Shown piece by piece: positions 1 through 13,265 of a stretch of 64,000 bases of DNA. The stretch comes from Undaria pinnatifida. Its lineage: Eukaryota > Sar > Phaeophyceae > Laminariales > Alariaceae. Below the pieces are notes generated by a model. The model had not been told where the DNA came from. It did not search any database and was given only the letters and a program-made list of their open reading frames with translations. The position numbers were made by a program, and so were the translations under genes. The stretch spans positions 5,438,137 to 5,502,136 of the forward strand of contig JABAKD010000023.1 in assembly GCA_012845835.1 (NCBI GenBank), written 5' to 3'. Numbering within the stretch: the first letter of the stretch is position 1; every line of letters begins with the position of its first letter.

Positions 1-968
1 GTAGACTTACCAGGTACACGGAAAGCGGAACGTACACGCACGGCTGACGGGGCTGAGAGTAACGCGTGCTCGTCAACCAATTTCTATCTTCGCCTGTCGC
101 TACACTCAGCTCGCATGCAGCAGTACGAGGTGTAGGACACTGAATAAGAAACCTACGAGCGGACCAGGCTGGGTTTCTTATTTGGGTGAGTCCTACGGTA
201 CACAAACTACAGAATATTTACCGAGGTACGTCGTACGGCTCCAGGGTTTTCTTGTATTCCTGTTATTAATAGACAGCGTGCCGTTCATATTTGACTACCC
301 TGTTTCTTAGTAGATCCCCCCTACTTGTGAACAGTTTTAGTTTGGGGTACTCATGTATTCTAGAGCTAGCGTTTTCTACCAGTAAACCGGTGTCCCAGAC
401 AAGCAAGGCCCACGCGGGTGCTATGCTGCTGTACCAACATACGTTGAGTACGCATCGCAAGGGCGGCGACATGTTGTGCAACTCACCTGCTTCCGGTCTT
501 GCGTCTTTTGCTCATTCCGCTTTTAAAATTTGGTCTATCTCCACCTTCCGGAGGTGATCGACCAGCCTCTCTCGTCCCACTCTATGACGCCAGTAAGCAA
601 GGCGGGGGCTGCACAGCAGCAGGTCTTTCATCAGGAAGGATGGTGCTCATCACTGTTGCTCACTCCCCACTCCCGCAACCCGCAATCCAAAATCGAAACC
701 AAGGAGTGCGATGTATTTCGAGGCGTTACTTCGAATGGTATCGGGGACAGAGCAACGTGACTTAGTTTTTGGGTTCTTGTGTTTTGAGAGCTGTGAGTTC
801 GCCATTTGAAGATCCAGTCCGACCGTCACATGATCACATGCAATCTGGCCTGCTCGATCCTTGCTATCAAAAGGTTGAGACAGCGTACAGGAGGCGAGGT
901 GCGCAAACGACGTAAGGTCGGCAGGTGAGGTTGTAGCACAACTCTTGGCCCACCTCGCTATCATCAGC
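1..968. other. Unassigned sequence
   Basis: Only short open frames on both strands and no known domain. It contains one TACCAGGTA palindrome (8-16). The last ~60 bp weakly resemble the flank of the GTT seed at 56.73 kb. Confidence 0.5.
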
Positions 969-1741
<773 letters not shown>

Positions 1742-1880
1742 CTCACATTAACTCGTATAATAATCAAGTCCGTGGTCACAGGACAGGCTTCAGTCACTCT
1801 GGAGCTGAGGAATACCCCGGGGAAAAACACAAACAAACTAGTCTAAAGGTGGTACACGCATATTATAAAAATGGGAACAC

Positions 1881-1985
1881 ACTCCAGCTGTGAGATCGAA
1901 TAACTTGTCGAAACTCATCTTTGCAAGCTACGTGTGATACTCCGATCGCGCGTATTACGGGTTGTGCGTCCTCATTAAGGATATA
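1881..1985 (-). repeat. Family C fragment (end part)
   Basis: It matches, in reverse, the end of the family C elements: CTGTGAGATCGAA, CTCATCTTTGCAAGCT, GATACTCCGATCGCGCGTAT, CCTCATTAAGGATAT. Confidence 0.8.
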
Positions 1986-2109
1986 TCACAGCTGACGCAA
2001 TTAATTCACGCCTCCACCGCATAGGTAGCCAAGTAGTACTCTGTTTCAAATAATAAATATTGCCCCCGATGGGACCTTCGCGTGGATATCTGCTGCTGTC
2101 TGTACTGCT

Positions 2110-2230
2110 AACAGGGTAAAATAAAAGTTTAGGATGGATTTTTTCTTTAGGATGGGATTTTTTTTTTTTCGTCGAGAAATCGTCAAAAACATTTCTGACC
2201 GAACATTTTTTCGCCCACTTCTTAGTCGTC
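2110..2230 (-). repeat. Family F repeat, copy 1 (inverted relative to copy 2)
   Basis: It shares ~110 bp with 9945-10065 in reverse: AACAGGGTAAAATAAAAGTT, GGATGGATTTTTTCTTTAGG, TTCGTCGAGAAATCGTCAAA. The A/T-run lengths differ slightly. Confidence 0.8.
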
Positions 2231-2989
2231 ATTGGGTAAAGGATTAGAGGCGCGCCGAACGTGAAAAGCTCATGTGGCTCTGCGTACATCTGAGGATATG
2301 CCGGCGTTGTGGTTTCGTGGGCTTTTTTTTGTGGTCATTTTTACGAAAAGAAATGAAATGAAAAAGGTAACAACAGTAGTAAAAAATGTATGTATTGTGT
2401 CACGTCAGATAAGAAGTTATATCAAAATAATGTATGTATTGTTTCCCGTCAGATAAGAAGATTTAATTATATCAACAGCAGTGATCATAAGCCCCCCTCC
2501 TCTCGCCCCCAAGACGAACAACAACAACCACAACCACCACGATCACGTGGGTCACAGGTATACCATGACCTGTGATGCTGAATGATGCTTTTCTATAACA
2601 CTTAATTGTACTGGTAGCTCATTCCCCTGATCACCAAAAACTAGTATTAATATTAATACTATACATATAGTAGTATGATGATATGTGTATGTTAACCCGT
2701 TGGCTTACTCTTTCGCGCCGCTCTTTTCATATCATATGGAGATGGCAGCAACCAAAAAAAACAAAACAACGACTGGCATTCCTGTTATATTCAGGTATGT
2801 TCACCAAAACAACAACAAACAGCTGCTGTGGTTCCTGGGTATGGAGCACACTCACCCGTGACAGTCTCTAAGCAGGGGGCTCGTCCCCCCTCCCTGGCTC
2901 CTATGGTGGTATATACAAGGTAACCACTACTTATCTTTACGTTCCATAATAATATGGTCGATCCTTGTAATAGCATCCACATATTATGC

Positions 2990-3297
2990 CGGTCGCCTCG
3001 GTGGCGTGTCAGGTTATCCTCGAGCCTGGTATAGGTCAGTTTCGTGAGTTCAAATCCCCCCTAGTGCACACGTACTCACTTGAATAAATTCGTGGGGACT
3101 CTTCTTGAGCACAAAATGACTTGCAGAAAGCGCAAGAGCGTGAATTAGCTAACACTCGATGGAAAATCGACGAGCAGTGGGATTGCTGAACCCTCTGCGC
3201 GATAAAATTCAAGGTAAGAACTTGGGGGGAGAAGGGACGACACCTGTGACCACGGGTTGTCCAGAAGCTGGAAGGCAGATGTGAAAAAAAAAAAAAT
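2990..3297 (+). mobile_element. tRNA-derived SINE, full-length copy
   Basis: The 5' part is tRNA-like (GGTCGCCTCGGTGGCG, GTGTCAGGTTATCC) and a B-box-like GAGTTCAAATCC follows. The body has GCGGAAAGCG-type and TCGACGAGCAGTGGGATTGC blocks, then CACCTGTGACCACGG and CCAGAAGCTGGA, and an A-rich tail. RNA polymerase III promoters of this kind drive SINE transcription; movement needs a LINE enzyme. Confidence 0.85.
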
Positions 3298-3539
3298 ACT
3301 TCGTTGACCGCCAGGCAATCCGTTCCCCTTCGATGTGGAACATACCATGACCTCCACCACCCTCACCGACAACTACCAGTGATACGTACGAGGTATACAT
3401 ACATAATAACCATATACTCAAAGTATATACACACCCACGTAATGCGACAGTAAAACAATAAAATAAATGTTAGAGCTTAGACTATATCCACAGTATTATT
3501 CCTGTCCGACCCCATATACAAAAACAAACAGAAAGAGAC

Positions 3540-3596
3540 TCCCGCCCGCGCTTCACCGCCGCCCGCGCTTCACCGCCGCCCGCGCTTCACCGCCCC
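3540..3596. repeat. 18-bp minisatellite, three units
   Basis: The unit CCCGCGCTTCACCGCCGC is repeated three times with the last unit slightly changed. Confidence 0.85.
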
Positions 3597-4230
3597 CCGC
3601 TCGTCCTTTGCGCCGGGCGCGCTTGTTGGTGCTGTAGTATCACTACACACCACCAGTACACACCAGAACATAAATCGGATTCGCCTATTCTCTACTCCTC
3701 ACATATTTTCTAGAACGTTTGTATCGTAGACAAAGTTTATCTACGCTCGTACCAAGCACATCGCAACCACCATTTGTACTGCATATATATTCGTTACATA
3801 TGTACAGTATATATGGCACAATGTGCCCTCTTTATCACGCTATTTCCTGATACCCCCCAGCGGTCTTTCCTGCCCTTTTCCGGATAAATTTGATTTCCAT
3901 ATTATTATAGTCCAAAACTTGTCGACATTTACTTGGCAATGCGCTATTGCCCGTTCCAAATTGGTTAAGGAAGGGCGCCACGCTCTCGAACCCTGCTTCC
4001 CAGGTCTTTCCCTGCATCAGTCGCCGATAGCCCCCATACATGAGAAAAATGGCATGGTATCAAAAATACTGCAAAATTCAAAAGTCGCAATTGCCCCAAC
4101 TCTTCAGCTCCACGGTGGGATGGTCGCCAAACTTGATGGTAGTACAACTACGATTCTCCCGAAAGAGTACGAAGGCCCCCTGAGTCCTCTCCAGATCCCC
4201 GCTGTAGACCCCACGAGCACTTAATATCTT

Positions 4231-4345
4231 GCAGGAAACCCTCTGCGGCGATAATAAATGAGGGCACGTACCGGGAGGGGGGGCGGGGGGGGGGGGGGGG
4301 GCGTCACCTGTGACCGTTGCTTGTCCAGAAGCTGGGAAGAAAAAG
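4231..4345 (+). mobile_element. 5'-truncated SINE fragment
   Basis: Only the 3' part of the SINE is present (GGAAACCCTCTGC, a poly-G tract at 4276-4300, CACCTGTGACC, CCAGAAGCTGG). Loss of the 5' end is typical of reverse-transcribed copies. Confidence 0.7.
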
Positions 4346-4349
4346 GATG

Positions 4350-7300
4350 AGATTTAAAAACAAAACAAAAACTCTTACAGCGTACATCTTGAAGTATGAT
4401 ATATAGGGGTGGCAGGCGAAGAAGAGGAGAGCTGTCCAAGTATAAACGATACAACAAATACACGAGCAATGTGCTGTATGTAGTACTCATACCGTGTTTT
4501 TAGTGCTCGCTGTGCCCAGTATATACTAGACCAGTTTAAAAAGTAGCCGGCAAGTATCATCTATATTGTTGTGGTGTTCCCATTGGCCTTCTTGTCTTGT
4601 GCATACTAAACCATTTGGTAGAAGTTTTAAAGGTGGTTAAGCTCCGAACGAGGAACATGGTATACCACCAGGTACGTGGTTTTCACAAGTTAGTAGCTCC
4701 TCGTTCCTCTGTACAGCAGGATGGACGGGAGTCTAACCCTTTTACAACTGCAATCGTCGTTTGGGGACAAGATGCCAACAAATAATGTGGGAGCTCTACT
4801 GGGGCTAACGTCGTGTCATCTTAAAAAAAACATGCAAAAGGAAAAAAAGAAAAAAACAGAGCGTGCATTGGCCCCCGCAAAAACAGAGCGTGCAGGGTAT
4901 CAGTGTTCGACACTGCTCACCATGCGAGTACTCGCAGTATAACCGCTCATACTGCGTTCTTCTCAAGTATGTCGGGGTTCACTACTGTGGATACTACCCG
5001 TACTTGCAGTATTTGGGGTTGTATATTGCTTATACTGCCAGGACTGTCAGCAATTCGGCCGTTAATGTTGATAGTGCATGAAGTATTCGCAGTACTAAAA
5101 TACTTTCAAAAGCTCCCATTACTTGCAGAGGGAGAAGCATGCAGGGAGAATCGGCAAAACAGCGTTTGTTTTCTTTTTCGCCGTCCGACAAAACTCACGA
5201 TCCGATATGTTCTCATGAACACACGATTTTCCAAATCGGAGCGAACAGCTGTGAGAATCACACGTACATGTGTGGAGAATCGAAAGGCGACAAGCGACAA
5301 GCGACAAGCGACAAGCGACATATGACAAGGCTTTGAGTGACACTAGCGTACACTGTACTCCAGTACGGTACATAAGGTGGTAGCATCTGCATTTTATGAG
5401 GTTCTTCTGTTGAGGAGCTCCATGCCCCACACAACAAGCTAACTGCCCATGAGACAAAACAAAAGTGGGAACCACGCACACACTGCTTGTACGATTACGA
5501 ACGAACACAGTAAAACTTGCCTTTTATTTGTCCTCATGAAGAGAGTTAGCTATCCGACCGCAACCATCTGCCCACCAAGCGGCTGATATTAGATGTATAT
5601 CGACATCCTCTCCGTCACGTCTATTCGCCAATAGTAAGATTTCGGAGCCCGCTTTCCGCAACCTTCCGAAACAGTGGTAGAACGAAGAGAGCTTGCACCC
5701 TGTCACCTGACCCCAGCACCAGCAAACATAATTACAACAACGGTGGCACGGGGTCAGACGCACATCAATCACGCCTACGCGCGTACGGTGCCGGACAATG
5801 GACACTCACAAGAAACAGAAATACTGACACACACTGCGTCTCATATTAGGGAGAGGGTGTTTCTACACAAACATCAGTATAAACGCTGTCGGGGTTTTTT
5901 GTTCCTGCTAATATCATCTGCTTCCCTATTTCTTGTTGCTTACTACAGCAGTAAGTGTCATGTAATGTATCCTTCAACAAGCATAAACGGGCACAGGCAC
6001 ACGGATCACTGGTGTTCATGAGTTTCCGAAGCACATGTTCGGTGGGGCGTCCTTGCCAATCTTGCTCAACGCCTGGGTGCCTGGTATCATTGTGGTCTCA
6101 ACGATCCCTTTCGATATTCGGATGATTGCCCTTGAGAACTCCTGAAGACAAACAGGTCGCTCGTGCTAGCTATGTAGGGCTTGGCATGGTACGGTTCCAC
6201 AAAACCGTTTGCAGTCTACCTCTGCTGACAAGCCCGCGAAGCGATGCTTCTCGGCTTGGCGATGCTCAGTGTGGTGGGGTGTGAGTAGCTAGTTGTGAGT
6301 TGTCTTGTGTCTTCCTCGCCGACGCGACCTACGCGGCGCATTTTTATTTTACGTTATATTTTGAAATTTACACTTGTTTTTAACACGGCTTGTCTATTCG
6401 TACACTTTTTATTATTATAGAAAGCTCGATGCCCGACGCTGCCAGGTATCGGTACGAACTATCCATGGTCAGGCACAGGGATCGCTGCTTCCTTGGCGAA
6501 CATGGTGCAGCCATGAGCGAAGCAGCACTGCTGTCTCTCTCGTTTATGTTATATGGTCTCCTCTTGGGCTGTCCTTCTTACGAAGGAGGAGCAACACCCA
6601 GCGTACCCGGCGTAATACACACAATACATGCCATCAGAAACCTACGGAAAAGGTACAACAAAGGCTCTGTTGCAAACAATGTAAACGGGGTGTGTGGCGT
6701 CTGCAATACATTTCGACGCAAACGCGTGTGGGCAGAAATGTTACGGGCACTTGATGGGCTCCGTTTGCATTTTTCAAAAACATTTGAGGGTCGCAGCAGT
6801 TCAAAAATATACATAAAAAAGAAATCGGACACAGGATACGAGAATTTTTTTGTTCGAAAATAGAAATGTTTATACCAGTTTGAAATCAAGAATGCTTTCT
6901 TTATAATATGTACACCGCAGTACGCATCCACACACATACATATCAATGTTTCAAGGATCTCTGCGCTCCAAAAACATTTCGGACCAAACGCGTTTGCACG
7001 TAAAACTAAATTGAAGCTTTCGACCTTCAGTTATATTTCTTCGTGCTTGGTATTCACACGACGACACATCCAGTTGACTAAACCCAAGTCCCCAGTCAGC
7101 CTGGTCGCAGACGGCTATGGGAAGGATCAGCGAAGCCTACGGGCGAAACACACACGCAAAAGCGGGGTTTGAAATGCGTGCGTGGCTCGCCAACTCTAGC
7201 GATGAGCCGATTATTGGGAGCTGTGACCGAGCCTGTATACTTCTTACTGGGTGGTTGGCATTGGTAGTGCTGAAGGCGGTGACAGCATCGGCTGCAACAG

Positions 7301-7450
7301 ATAAGATACCGCGGTACTCAGGTATATGCACTCCTTGCCTCGCTTGCTATCCCAAGCCTCCGGGATTATCTCACCCACAGCCCCTTGATTCTATCTACGC
7401 CCTGTTCACGCACGCGAGAATCAGACGATGCACTTGGCGGCGTACTGCTG
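4350..7450. other. Unassigned intergenic sequence
   Basis: No recognised gene or repeat family. There is a short (GCGACAA)n run at 5288-5318. A 157-codon frame at 6390-6863 (plus) has no known motif and no clear splice context, so it is not called. Confidence 0.5.
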
Positions 7451-8800
7451 CTTTCTCGGATTGTTTTTCATGGTATTGAAAAATGCCCATACTCACACAC
7501 GATTTGTATATTGTCATTGGAGTTCCGCGACCGAGCCTTAGATCCTATGGTAGGCCATTATTAGTGCGTGAGGAGGAGAGCAACGAACAGCTGTAGCAAG
7601 TGCGCTATCCAGCTTGAACAAACGTTTGCCGTCGTTTACGCACCAAGCCTCATGTCTGAATCTTCTCATCTGCAGGTTTCCTATCTAAAGCTCTGTATAC
7701 GCTGCTACACGCACGTGATACCTGGTAGTCTTGTACCAGGTATGTATGGCACGCGCATGTGTTGTGTTATTTTTGTGAGGTCAGCTACGTACAAAAAAAA
7801 AACGCTCACTCGAGCTCACGTTACTCCTACGCGTACGAGCACTATTCGTGAGCCTACAGTACATCAATAACGGTGCACGTCTACGTTGGACTCGTGTTCT
7901 ACTGCTGCTACTCCGCTGCTGCTGCTGCTCCTGCTGCTGCTGCTGCTGCTGCTGCTGATGCTGCTGCTACTATGAATACGGCGGAACATCGTTGTTAAGA
8001 CAAGGAGATGCTCTTCGGCTTAATTGCTATGGTATCGAAAAATGCCGATATATCCAGATACACCCAGCACTCGATCAGCTTTAAAAATATGCGTCGTCTG
8101 TTGTAGTGTACTACTCTGTACGTCGGCGGCTGGCTGTCGTTTTTCGAAATAAGTTGGAACAACGTTTGTGCCTTGCATGGTATCGCAAGCCTTATGTCTG
8201 TAACTGCTCTGAAGCTGTGTAACGCACGTGATAATCTTGTACCTGGTACGAGTATGTACGTGCTATTTTCGTGCAGCAAATTGCTACTACTACTGCTGTC
8301 TGTACTACAATGCCAGCTACGACGAAAGTACAAAGAAATGTAAATATTACTTCTCATGTTGCTCCTACCCGTACGAGTACGACTGGTATTATTGATGAAG
8401 CAACTCTGTATCGGCAGCGGTTCATGTCTACGTTGGGCTCGTGTACTTCCGCTTCTGTACACTCTGCTGCTGCTATGAATACGCAGAGCATCTGTCCGGC
8501 TTAATTTTCATGGCATCGAAAAAATGCCGGTATGTATGATACGGCACTCGATTCAGTTTCTGTATACAACAGCAGCAGTACGTAATTGACTGCTGCCGTG
8601 TCAGGTGTGATCAGCGTGCTAGTATACCTCTCGGTACGAATTTCGGACCCGATTCCCACCAAAACTACGTGCAAGTACTGGTTGCTGGGGGGCACAAAAC
8701 GCCAAGCGATCCGTCGAAGCTCATATTTACAAGTTTGTCGAGGTACTGCGATTGCGCGCGCTACCGGGTGTGTAGTGTGCCTTTACGGAGCATATACAGT
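7450..8800. repeat. Tandem duplication of a ~0.5-kb unit
   Basis: Two diverged units (about 7450-8010 and 8020-8495) and a partial third (from ~8500) share the same order of landmarks: ATGGTATTGAAAAATGCC / ATGGTATCGAAAAATGCC / ATGGCATCGAAAAAATGCC; AACGTTTGCCGTCG / AACGTTTGTGCCTT; a TACCWGGTA palindrome; CTACGTTGGACTCGTG / CTACGTTGGGCTCGTG. A (CTG)n tract (7906-7966) has grown in the first unit only. Confidence 0.72.
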
Positions 8801-9944
8801 ACGTCGGTAACACTCCTGAGCTATTACAGTTCCAGAGGGCCCACAGGATGATTCAGCAAAGGCGGTCAGCCTGCACCCCCTTTGCGCGCGACAAAATCAT
8901 CTCGGAACTACAGCCAACAGCAGCAGCAGTAGAAAGTCCTCGAGGATGCCAGACTGGTTGACTGGACATTCGACAAGCACGCGACAAGGGTGAAACTAGA
9001 AAGGACAAACACTATCTATCTGGAGCCACCAAGCCACTGGCTCGGACGTAGTACTTGTTGCGTGGCTGGCGATTATGGGATTTGCACATACGGACGTGCG
9101 TCCCGCCATGGCTGGCCGGTGACCCCTGCGAATAAGAGTGTCTCAAAGCCTTGTTCGTTAAAAATAGAGTTTTACCGAGGTGAGAGGCGACCGATCCAAC
9201 CTGAGAGACGTGCCTCACCTTTTACAGACCCTGATCTCGATCGCATCGATGAGGATGTATAGCGAAACTTCCTGAACGCAGGCTGTTCTCCATTCCTCCA
9301 TCACGGTTAGCCGTGAATAACACGTGAGCTGATAGACTCCTCTACTCCTGATAATGCACCACTCGAGCACTCGCATCTCCCGCGATCGAAATGCGATATG
9401 AACCAAGAACCGAGAACCAAAAGCTAGAAAGGTTTCGCAGCTAGTTGGCGTTCTAGTTCTGCCTTAAAGATTAAAAACAATATTTTGGCTGCGACGCGCT
9501 TGACAAAATCATTTCCCACTCCCGGTTTCTCTCCTCCTCCACAGACGGCTACGGACCAGCACGCCGGCGGCCGCTTGTAGCTGCTGGACATTATACATAC
9601 ATTATACGCGACCTTGATGAGGCAGCCATGTCAATTTTCGTTCATCGGCCATACACAGGTGGTTGGTGGCGTCATATAATAATACGCGCGATCGAAATAT
9701 CACACACAGCTTGCATAGATGAGTTCGACAAAATATTCGATCTCAGCTGGAGTCAATTTAAATTTTCATAATAATAATATCAGTATAGAATGTGACTGCT
9801 GTGCACTGCCTTGTGTTTTAACTATTTTTATAGATGCTGGCTTGATGCAGACACAGAAGCATCGGATCTACCGTGTTTATCCCTAGATGCACGCAGAGGC
9901 ACAATAGCATTTTGAGCTTGGCAACGATGACTAGTAGATAGTGG
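8800..9944. other. Unassigned intergenic sequence
   Basis: Nothing recognised; frames are shorter than 95 codons. A weak family C-like phrase (CGCGCGATCGAAATATCACA, AGCTTGCATAGATGAG) lies near 9690-9730. Confidence 0.45.
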
Positions 9945-10065
9945 GCAAAATATGTTCGGTCGGGAACCCCCGGTCGGAAATGTTTTTGACGATTTCTCGA
10001 CGAAAAAAAAAAAAACCCATCCTAAAGAAAAAATCCATCCTAAACTTTTATTTTACCCTGTTTGC
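9945..10065 (+). repeat. Family F repeat, copy 2
   Basis: This is the inverted counterpart of 2110-2230, with the same TTTTTGACGATTTCTCGACG and TTTATTTTACCCTGTT. Function and origin are unknown. Confidence 0.8.
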
Positions 10066-10507
10066 TGCTGCCGCCCCGTTGTTTTGTTGTTCGAGTGTTT
10101 TTGGCGGGGGACGGGGGTTACATCGTGCGGAAGATTTGCAATGCGTTGGTCATGAGGTCGCGTGCACGAAACGTATAAAGCGACCGTAAAACTGAAAGAA
10201 CCCAAGCTTGCGCTTTCTTGCCGACCTACTAAGCCAGGGCTCACACGGAGCTCGCGTCGCAATCACTCTCGGCGAGGAGGGCGGTCCTTGCCATCGGTGT
10301 CGACATGTCGATGGCCGCGCGACAACCATCGTTTTGATTGTTTTCGTCGCGACTCCCTCCAAAATGCCTAGCTTTTCAAACTCCTTCAGAGGTTGAGGGG
10401 TTGAGGAAAGCGGATTAGAGCTCCGCTCCAGGGACTCCATCTCTATCCACTCTGAAGCGGGTGAGAGGGTGACGAAAGAAGAGTTATCTGGTATACAAGA
10501 GCTCCGC

Positions 10508-10535
10508 ATGGGTGCCGGCGTTCGCCGGCACCCAT
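10508..10535. other. Perfect hairpin, 13-bp arms and TT loop
   Basis: The arm ATGGGTGCCGGCG is followed by TT and its complement. It could form a stable stem in DNA or RNA. No terminator or gene end is evident nearby. Confidence 0.95.
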
Positions 10536-10799
10536 TCTCCGGGTAGGGCAGGGCAGCACTTCGACTTGTTCGATTCCATATTCGATAAAGAGTAAAAGCC
10601 GTTACCACACAACACATAGTCTACTCGTGTAGAACGTAAAGTAATGCCAAGAGATATGTATATTCTAACACTGGACTACTTACTACTTCTTTCGTTCCCT
10701 CCGTTTCTCCGTTTTTTTGCGTGAATCCGTTTCCGAGCTTCATCGTATATATACAAATATCGAAATCCGCCAGATTAATATAAACTTCACGTACAGGAT

Positions 10800-11690
10800 A
10801 TCACCTCATTATCTTTCGAGAGCCATCCATGCCGCTGCTTCCCCCCCCCCCCCCGCCCCGAACGCCCCCTTCTTCCCCATCACCCGCACTATCGCCTAGA
10901 CCTAGCACCACACGTATAACAAACCCCTCACCTAAAACCCTTCCTTCCCCCCCCCCCCCCCCTCCCCGCCCCCCCGCCCCCCCGCCCCTCCCGCCCCCCC
11001 CCGCCCCCTCCCCCCCCCCCCCCCCACCCCCGCCCCCCCCGCCCCCACCCCCCACCTCCCCCCCCTCCCCCCCAACCCATCCCAACCCCACCCCCTCGAA
11101 CACTTCACCCTCTCTCTACTCACAGATTCTACGACTTACCCCAGGATATAATGTCAAACTGATGCATTACTTTCAAAACCGTCACATTTATCCCCTCAAA
11201 ATAATGTATAGTTTCCACGCACATATTGAGCTGCCCCCCCCGGCCCCCCCCCCGCCCCCCCCCCCCCCCCCCAAATAATAAATTGGCGCATTTTTTTTTT
11301 TCTTTTTTTTTTTCTCTTTCTTCCAAGACCGTCAGATTTATCCCCTTGAAAGGATTTATAGCTTACATGCACAAATTGCCCCCCCTTCGACCCCCCTCAC
11401 CGGTTATTCGACTTACAAGATTCACTTGATAAAATGATACATTTCCCTCCACAGCTGTCAGATTTTGTCCCCCTCAGAAACGGGTTTTATAGTTTCCGCG
11501 CACAGACTGACTAAAATCACCCTGTTGACCCTGATAGCTACACTGTAGTTGTAAGGGGAGTCGCCGACCTATATCCTTAATGAGGACACACAACTCGTAA
11601 TACGCGCGATCGGAGTATCACACACAGCTTGCAAAGATGAGTTTCGACGAAATCTTCGATCTCACAGCTAGAGTGTATTTTCATTTTTTA
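10800..11690 (+). repeat. Family C element with long poly-C tracts
   Basis: It begins ATATCACCTCATTATCTTTC, contains C-runs (10841-11080, 11225-11270), and carries three diverged internal units of the type GTCA(C/G)ATTT(A/T)TCCCC ... TATAG(T/C)TTCC. It ends with CTGTTGACCCTGATAGC, GGGGAGTCGCCGACCTATAT, GCGCGATCGGAGTATCACAC and CTTCGATCTCACAGCT. No protein is encoded. A shorter, inverted copy follows at 12040-12335. Confidence 0.8.
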
Positions 11691-11929
11691 TACTATAGTC
11701 TACACCTCGATCGGATAAATCCGAGCCCACACGCAGACTGACTCTCTAGTCTGGGCACGAAGAGACGTTTCGAGTGCGTTTCTTGACATTACGACTCAAC
11801 CAAGCATCCAGGGCCAGCAGAGGGATGGCCAAATGTATGTTGCATGTTCTCTGCGGTACGTAGCAACTGACAGGCGCAATGAGCCAGCTTCTGCTACTAC
11901 ATGCACGATACCAAATACAATACTTCGAA

Positions 11930-12020
11930 GTACGCGCGATCGGAGTATCACACACAGCTAGCTTGCAAATATGAGTTCTGACAAAATCTTTGATCTCACA
12001 GCAGCTGGAGTGTAATTATA
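11930..12020 (+). repeat. Family C end fragment
   Basis: It carries GCGCGATCGGAGTATCACAC and GATCTCACAGCAGCTGGAG between the plus and minus copies of the inverted pair. Confidence 0.7.
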
Positions 12021-12039
12021 GTCTATTTTAACAAAAAAC

Positions 12040-12335
12040 TGAAAATACACTCCTCCAGCTGTGAGATCGAAGATTTTGTCGAAACTCATCTTTGCAAGCT
12101 GTGTGTGATACTCCGATCGCGCGTATTACGGGTTGTGTGTCCTCATTAAAGATATAGGCCGGCGACTCCCCTTACAACTACAGTGTAGCTATCGGGGTCA
12201 ACAGGGTGATGTTAGTCAGTCTGTGCGCGGAAACTATAAAACCCGTTTCTGAGGGGGACACAATCTGACGGCTGTAGAAGGAAATGCATCTATCTGTTTA
12301 TCAAGTAAATTCTGTAAGTCGAATAACCGGTGAGG
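12040..12335 (-). repeat. Family C element, inverted partner
   Basis: This is the reverse complement of the last third of the copy at 10800-11690 (CTCATCTTTGCAAGCT, CCTCATTAAAGATATAGGCC, CAACAGGGTGATGTTAGTC, AACTATAAAACCCGTTTC). A partial plus-strand end copy lies between them (11930-12020). Confidence 0.82.
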
Positions 12336-12739
12336 GGATAATATATCTAGATCCGAGGCTCGCAGACCGACTGTGTCTTTGTGTGTGTACAGTGATCGTG
12401 GGAAGACTAGCTGACGGTATTCTAGACGTGAAGCACGGTGTCGCGGCCTTCGTCATTCAATTCCTCGAATGCTATTATAATAATGCTGCTACTTGTTGCT
12501 GTAGACTCGCCTGGTCGATGGAATATTACTAGTACGCGATAACACTGAACAAATGATTTGGTAGTTGAGAATTTCAGGCTCGATCGAGTTTTATTAGACG
12601 AAAACATAAACACAAAATTCCTGGTATGACCTTTTGTCTGATTGCTGGTCGCTCATTGGCCGGAGATCGTGCATAGAGTAACCGTCATCTGGGGACGATA
12701 CGGTCCATACCCAGAATCATAATCGATTCACGTATGTAC

Positions 12740-13265
12740 ACCTCCGACAACCCGGAAACAAACACGGATATATCACCAGGATTGATACCTCCCCGCACAA
12801 CAGTGGAATCCCCAATGCCACCGACCGGCCTATTCCTAATTGGCTGGGGTTCGTATATTATTGAGCCAGCTCCACCCGGAGACGATAGGATCCCATCCCC
12901 GGTTCAGGGGTCATTCCAGATATCTAAAAATTAGACAAACGGGGGAAGAAAACCGGGCTCTCTCGGGTCGATACCGCCCCCCAGGGTGTGGAAACCCCAG
13001 CTCCATTGACTAGAATCGCTGATTGGTTCGAGCTCCACAGCGCCCCCCCACCCTACGATAGAGGCTCACTACTAACCGATGGGGGGCAGTTCCGTCGCAC
13101 ACGGGGGAGGTAGGACGCCATCCCCGGTTCAGAAGTCCTCCGAAAATCTCTAAAGCCCCAGCAACGCGGGAACTACAACGATGATCTCGCGGGTCGATAT
13201 ACCTCCCCGCACGGCGTGTCAACCCCGACTCCATTGGCTTATTTCTCGTGATTGGCAGGTAAGCT
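12740..13265. repeat. Diverged tandem repeat, ~190-225-bp spacing, three units
   Basis: The landmark GATACCTCCCCGCAC (12783), GATACCGCCCCCCAG (12970) and GATATACCTCCCCGCAC (13196) recurs, each followed by an AACCCC(A/G)-type block and a (T/C)CCATTG...GATTGGC-like block. CCATCCCCGGTTCAG occurs twice (12894, 13119). Confidence 0.6.

Noticed and set aside
6390-6863. 157-codon plus-strand open frame
   Set aside because: No recognised domain, no convincing splice sites and no homologue among other copies in the window. Length alone is weak evidence at this base composition.
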